A stretch of 18,032 bases of DNA, from assembly GCA_017408535.1 (NCBI GenBank), contig JAFQUL010000216.1, positions 1 through 18,032 of the forward strand, read 5' to 3'. Shown here piece after piece: positions 15,715 to 18,032 of this stretch; the first letter of the stretch is position 1; each line of letters opens with the position of its first letter. Position numbers and translations under genes: made by a program. The DNA comes from Clostridia bacterium (GTDB lineage Bacteria > Bacillota > Clostridia > Oscillospirales > CAG-272). The notes under the pieces were generated by a model. The model did no database searches. It was not told where the DNA came from and saw only the letters and a program-made list of their open reading frames with translations.

Positions 15715-17352
15715 ATGAAAAGTAAATTCGCCGCTCTGGTCCTGGTAGTACTGCTTCTTATACCCACCGGTGTTGCAATAGGCAGCTATTTTATGACCAA
15801 TCATGCGCCGCTGAATGCGGGGGTCATCGACACTATCGGTATATCGGATATTGACGGTACCTCCTTCACTCTTAAAAAGGATGACGCATCTCCTGCGGCC
15901 GCAGAGATGTTTTCCGCAATAATTGATGCAAACGACAGAGCAGAGCAGGCAGTGGGCGGACTTCCTGAGCCTCTTCACGGTACCAAGTTCTATGCTCTTT
16001 CCTTCCACGGACTTGAGAAGACGCTTAACTATCAGTATTATTTTACTGCCAACTCAACTGACGCGTACTACTGCGACGATAAGGGTATAGCGTACAAGCT
16101 GCCGGTGGACTTTGTTTCAAAGTTCCACGCAAGCGACTATGCCATCAGCCTTTATGAAACCGCTCACGCGCCTGTGCTCAGAGTTGCCGACAAGTATACC
16201 GTTGCCGCAGACACTATGTCCTGGCAGTATAAGCTCACCGACGGTAATTATTCCGACAAGAGCATTATCCCCGGCGAGACTACCCCGGGTGACTACTTCA
16301 TTGACGGCGGCATCAATCTTGATTTTACATACCAGCCCGACGTTCTTAACGTAAAGATCACCGACGGCAGTAAGGTGGTTTTCGATAACGAGTATTCTAA
16401 GATGACTGAGCTTTCCTTTGACAAGGCGACCACCGTCAACGTAGAGCTTTCGGTATCCTGGTATCAGGATGAGACCCGTAACTATTACGGCGAGGCGACA
16501 TATAAGTTTGACGCGGATATTCCCGCTCCCGCCGACTTTGCTGTCAATAAGGCAAAGATCGAGCCCGGCGACTTTATCGTAGTCAGCGTTTCAAACGTTT
16601 ACGATCTTTCGAGAGTTCAGTTCTCCTGTGAGCCTAACATAAATTATACACCTACCTTCTTCCTTGAGGGTACTACCGCAAGAGCGCTTGTTCCGGTAAG
16701 CTACGAGCTTGACAGCGGTAACTACAGTATGACCATGAGCTACGGTCAGAAGAGCAAGACCATTGACGTAACGGTAGAGGACAAGACCTTTAAGCGTGTT
16801 CCCGTGGTCATCTCCGCCGCTACCGAGAAGGCGTCAAGAACCGAGGCGACTCTCGCCGCGTTTGATGAGGCGCTCAGTCCTGTTGCTTCAGGTGGCAGCG
16901 ATACTCTCTATTTCAGAGACAGCGGTAAGTTCTACGACTACACCGTTGATACCAGAGGCTTTGCTATCTCGGTAGGTATCGGTCACACCAAGGTCATCTC
17001 TGACACCGGCACCAGCTACAGACATAACGGCGTTGACTTTAAGGTTGCCGTTGGCAAGGACGTTGCCGCAGTAATGGACGGCGAGGTAGTATACGTGGGT
17101 GACACCGCGCTTTCCGGTAATCTTGTGGTGATCGAGCACGGTCTCGGTCTTAAGAGCTGGTACGCACATCTGGGCGACATTTCGGTCAAGCAGGGCGACA
17201 AGGTAGAAAAGGGCGACGTTATCGCCGTTACCGGCAACACCGGCTTTACAAACGGAACCACCCTTCACCTGGGCCTCAGCGTATTTGACGTTCCGGTAAG
17301 TATATATCCCCTTTGGGAGGATGAGGGTCTCCCGGTAGTTGACCCGCAGTAA
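15715..17352 (+). CDS. Membrane-anchored M23/LytM-domain peptidase-like protein
   Basis: The 545-residue product has an N-terminal hydrophobic segment (about 5-27) with no clear cleavage site, suggesting a signal anchor. A long extracellular region (about 30-400) has no family I recognise. A C-terminal LytM/M23 domain covers about 430-530. Zinc ligands H437 and D441 (HNGVDF) and H518 are present, as is the WYAHL histidine H485. The HxH motif reads T516-L-H518: aligned to the usual HLHFGV...DGVPV, the first, catalytic-helper His is Thr, so activity may be reduced or lost. GDKVEKGDVIAVTGNTG is the classic M23 turn. Expected roles are cross-link cleavage or a scaffold/activator at the cell wall. 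It has its own promoter and ends just before a terminator. Confidence 0.87.
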   Translation: MKSKFAALVLVVLLLIPTGVAIGSYFMTNHAPLNAGVIDTIGISDIDGTSFTLKKDDASPAAAEMFSAIIDANDRAEQAVGGLPEPLHGTKFYALSFHGLEKTLNYQYYFTANSTDAYYCDDKGIAYKLPVDFVSKFHASDYAISLYETAHAPVLRVADKYTVAADTMSWQYKLTDGNYSDKSIIPGETTPGDYFIDGGINLDFTYQPDVLNVKITDGSKVVFDNEYSKMTELSFDKATTVNVELSVSWYQDETRNYYGEATYKFDADIPAPADFAVNKAKIEPGDFIVVSVSNVYDLSRVQFSCEPNINYTPTFFLEGTTARALVPVSYELDSGNYSMTMSYGQKSKTIDVTVEDKTFKRVPVVISAATEKASRTEATLAAFDEALSPVASGGSDTLYFRDSGKFYDYTVDTRGFAISVGIGHTKVISDTGTSYRHNGVDFKVAVGKDVAAVMDGEVVYVGDTALSGNLVVIEHGLGLKSWYAHLGDISVKQGDKVEKGDVIAVTGNTGFTNGTTLHLGLSVFDVPVSIYPLWEDEGLPVVDPQ

Positions 17353-17368
17353 AGACAAAAGCATAAAG

Positions 17369-17392
17369 GAGGGGTTGTTTCGGCAACCCCTC
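17369..17392 (+). terminator. Intrinsic terminator after the M23 gene
   Basis: GAGGGGTTG (17369-17377) pairs perfectly with CAACCCCTC (17384-17392) around TTTCGG. The T-run that follows is short (AAGTTTTC), so it may be leaky. It begins 16 nt after the stop codon and is the only convincing hairpin-plus-T terminator in the window, marking the end of the long + strand run. Confidence 0.75.
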
Positions 17393-17439
17393 AAGTTTTC
17401 CTACCGGGGTTGTGCGAAAATTGAAGATATATATCAAGC

Positions 17440-17491
17440 TTGTAGGGACAGACAGAATAGCCTTAGGCTATTCACTCGGCTGTCCGAGGTT
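17440..17491 (+). repeat. Small palindromic hairpin repeat, second copy type
   Basis: TTGTAGGG (17440-17447) and AGGTT (17487-17491) bound a segment whose core is a perfect hairpin, GAATAGCC-TTA-GGCTATTC (17455-17473). The core is framed by GGACAG (17446-17451) and CTGTCC (17480-17485). The boundary motifs match the minus-strand element at 183-214 although the cores differ. CTCGG/CCGAG (17475-17488) offers an alternative stem. There is no T-tract, so it is not a terminator. Confidence 0.45.
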
Positions 17492-17496
17492 TGAGG

Positions 17497-17613
17497 GTGC
17501 ATATAATAAGGCTATAACCTGAAATCGTAGTTGCACCCTCTCACGAAAATTTCCTCAGGTGATGAAATCACCTGTTTTGCTAACGCAAAAACGTAAATTT
17601 TCCTATAGAGAGA
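17497..17613 (+). repeat. Structured intergenic repeat, copy 2
   Basis: This is the second copy of the repeat at 12-129, in the same orientation about 17.4 kb away. The CAGGTGAT/ATCACCTG hairpin (loop GAA) and the TTTTG/CAAAA hairpin are fully conserved, and most differences fall in loops. The outer stem here extends to CTCTC/GAGAG. In addition, GAGGGTGCA (17493-17501) pairs perfectly with TGCACCCTC (17532-17540), a 9-bp upstream stem that is decayed in copy 1. No open reading frame of note is present. Confidence 0.8.
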
Positions 17614-17640
17614 TCAAACAATAAAGTTAGCACAAACCAT

Positions 17641-17800
17641 AGCCTCCATCCGGGAGGGAGGTGGATTGCGGAGACCCTGGGTCGACGCAAGACCGAGGGA
17701 GTATGGCGTAACAAACAGAACCATATAAACAAATGAACAATGAGGCGTATTCTTTCAGCCTTTTTGCTTCGCAAAAGTTCACCTCTCTCGGAGGGAGGCT
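17641..17800. mobile_element. MITE-like element with imperfect terminal inverted repeats
   Basis: The left end AGCCTCCATCCGGGAGGGAG (17641-17660, continuing GTG) and the reverse complement of the right end (17778-17800, AGCCTCCCTCCGAGAGAGGTG) match over about 21 positions, with two substitutions and a 2-nt gap. The roughly 160-bp interior codes for nothing convincing. It holds a hairpin TTGCG...CGCAA (17666-17690) with an inner GACCC-T-GGGTC, and TTTTGC-TTC-GCAAAA (17762-17776). This is the layout of a non-autonomous miniature element. No clear target-site duplication was seen and no transposase is in the window. Confidence 0.55.
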
Positions 17801-17899
17801 TAGCTACGGGTTAAAATACAAAATCAACCCTTTCTTACCCTCGGCAGGGCGGATAATTCCGAAGTTATACTAAGCCTGGGAATAAATTTTGCTTTTCCC

Positions 17900-17928
17900 T
17901 TGCAAAATACCGTTTCATTAGGTATAAT
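17900..17928 (+). promoter_or_regulatory. Sigma-A-type promoter for the gene at the window end
   Basis: TTGCAA (17900-17905) and TATAAT (17923-17928) are spaced by 17 nt. The predicted start near 17935 leaves a short leader of about 40 nt carrying a hairpin and GGAG (17966-17969), 7 nt before ATG 17977. This makes the last gene a separate transcription unit from the upstream run. Confidence 0.75.
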
Positions 17929-17944
17929 ATTCCTAACGATATAA

Positions 17945-17960
17945 GCCCGTCACGTCGGGC
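17945..17960 (+). other. Small leader hairpin upstream of the truncated gene
   Basis: GCCCG (17945-17949) pairs with CGGGC (17956-17960) around TCACGT, within the predicted 5' leader and 5 nt before the Shine-Dalgarno. It is short and carries no bulged adenosines. It could affect translation or simply stabilise the mRNA end; no known riboswitch is recognised. Confidence 0.35.
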
Positions 17961-17976
17961 AGATTGGAGTAATCAA

Positions 17977-18032
17977 ATGAAGGTCACAGCCAAAACTACG
18001 GCTGAGCTGAGAGAGTACATCGCCTCCGCTGA
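17977..18032 (+). CDS. panC: Probable pantothenate synthetase, N-terminal fragment
   Basis: Only the first 18 codons are inside the window: MKVTAKTTAELREYIASA. The pattern beta-strand, then T(T/V)AELR, then a helix is like the N-terminus of PanC, which ligates pantoate and beta-alanine to give pantothenate. The diagnostic PTMGALHEGH motif would come about 12 residues further on and is not visible. The start is well supported by GGAG at 7-nt spacing and by the promoter upstream. The identity rests on a short stretch and is tentative. Confidence 0.45.
   Translation, partial: MKVTAKTTAELREYIASA

Noticed and set aside
12..17613. The two repeats as part of a CRISPR array
   Set aside because: There are only two copies 17.4 kb apart with genes between, and no regular spacing or cas genes.
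17580..17774. A 64-codon minus-strand open frame downstream of the M23 gene
   Set aside because: It spans the end of the repeat and the MITE-like element, and the product has no recognisable features.
17945..17960. The pan motif RNA upstream of pantothenate genes
   Set aside because: The hairpin has no bulged conserved adenosines and no tandem copy, so it does not match what I know of that motif.

Overview
The window looks like a chromosomal segment from an anaerobic, Gram-positive-type member of the Clostridia (Bacillota), most likely an uncultured gut-type Oscillospirales/Ruminococcaceae relative. The signs are HPr kinase/phosphorylase (hprK), a lipoprotein foldase of the PrsA type, strong Shine-Dalgarno (SD) sites, a glycyl radical enzyme (oxygen-sensitive chemistry), and short hairpin-rich repeats of a kind common in such genomes. 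The taxonomic placement is inference. All real genes are on the + strand.

Layout. Positions 1-369 are non-coding and hold one copy of a roughly 118-bp structured repeat plus two GC-rich hairpins. A tightly packed run of genes follows: recX (370-999), rimO (1034-2359), pgsA (2391-2999), hprK (3022-3966), rnhA (3950-4408, overlapping hprK), an SbcD/YhaO-like phosphoesterase (4462-5601), an SbcC/YhaN-like ATPase with a membrane hairpin (5620-7917), a DUF4886/SGNH hydrolase-like gene (7931-8725), mfd (8722-12321, overlapping the previous stop), an orphan glycyl radical enzyme (12355-14361), a PrsA-like lipoprotein (14451-15551) and, behind its own consensus promoter, an M23/LytM-domain envelope protein (15715-17352) that ends at an intrinsic terminator. 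The 624-bp gap after it holds a hairpin element, the second copy of the 118-bp repeat in the same orientation, a MITE-like element with imperfect inverted ends, and a promoter for a gene cut by the window end. That gene's first 18 residues resemble pantothenate synthetase (panC).

Function. Most of the run is housekeeping: DNA maintenance (recX, rnhA, the SbcCD-like pair, mfd), ribosome modification (rimO), phospholipid synthesis (pgsA) and carbon catabolite control (hprK). The last two complete genes act outside the membrane (protein folding, cell wall). Spacings of -17 to about 90 bp and the lack of any convincing terminator between recX and the PrsA-like gene suggest a long operon or overlapping transcription units. 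I could not find a convincing promoter upstream of recX.

I see no clear new defence or mobile system. The items most worth a second look are the paired three-way-junction repeats flanking the block, the GCTE-type glycyl radical enzyme without a visible activase, the Rad50-like ATPase carrying a membrane hairpin instead of a zinc hook, and the SGNH hydrolase-like gene coupled to mfd.
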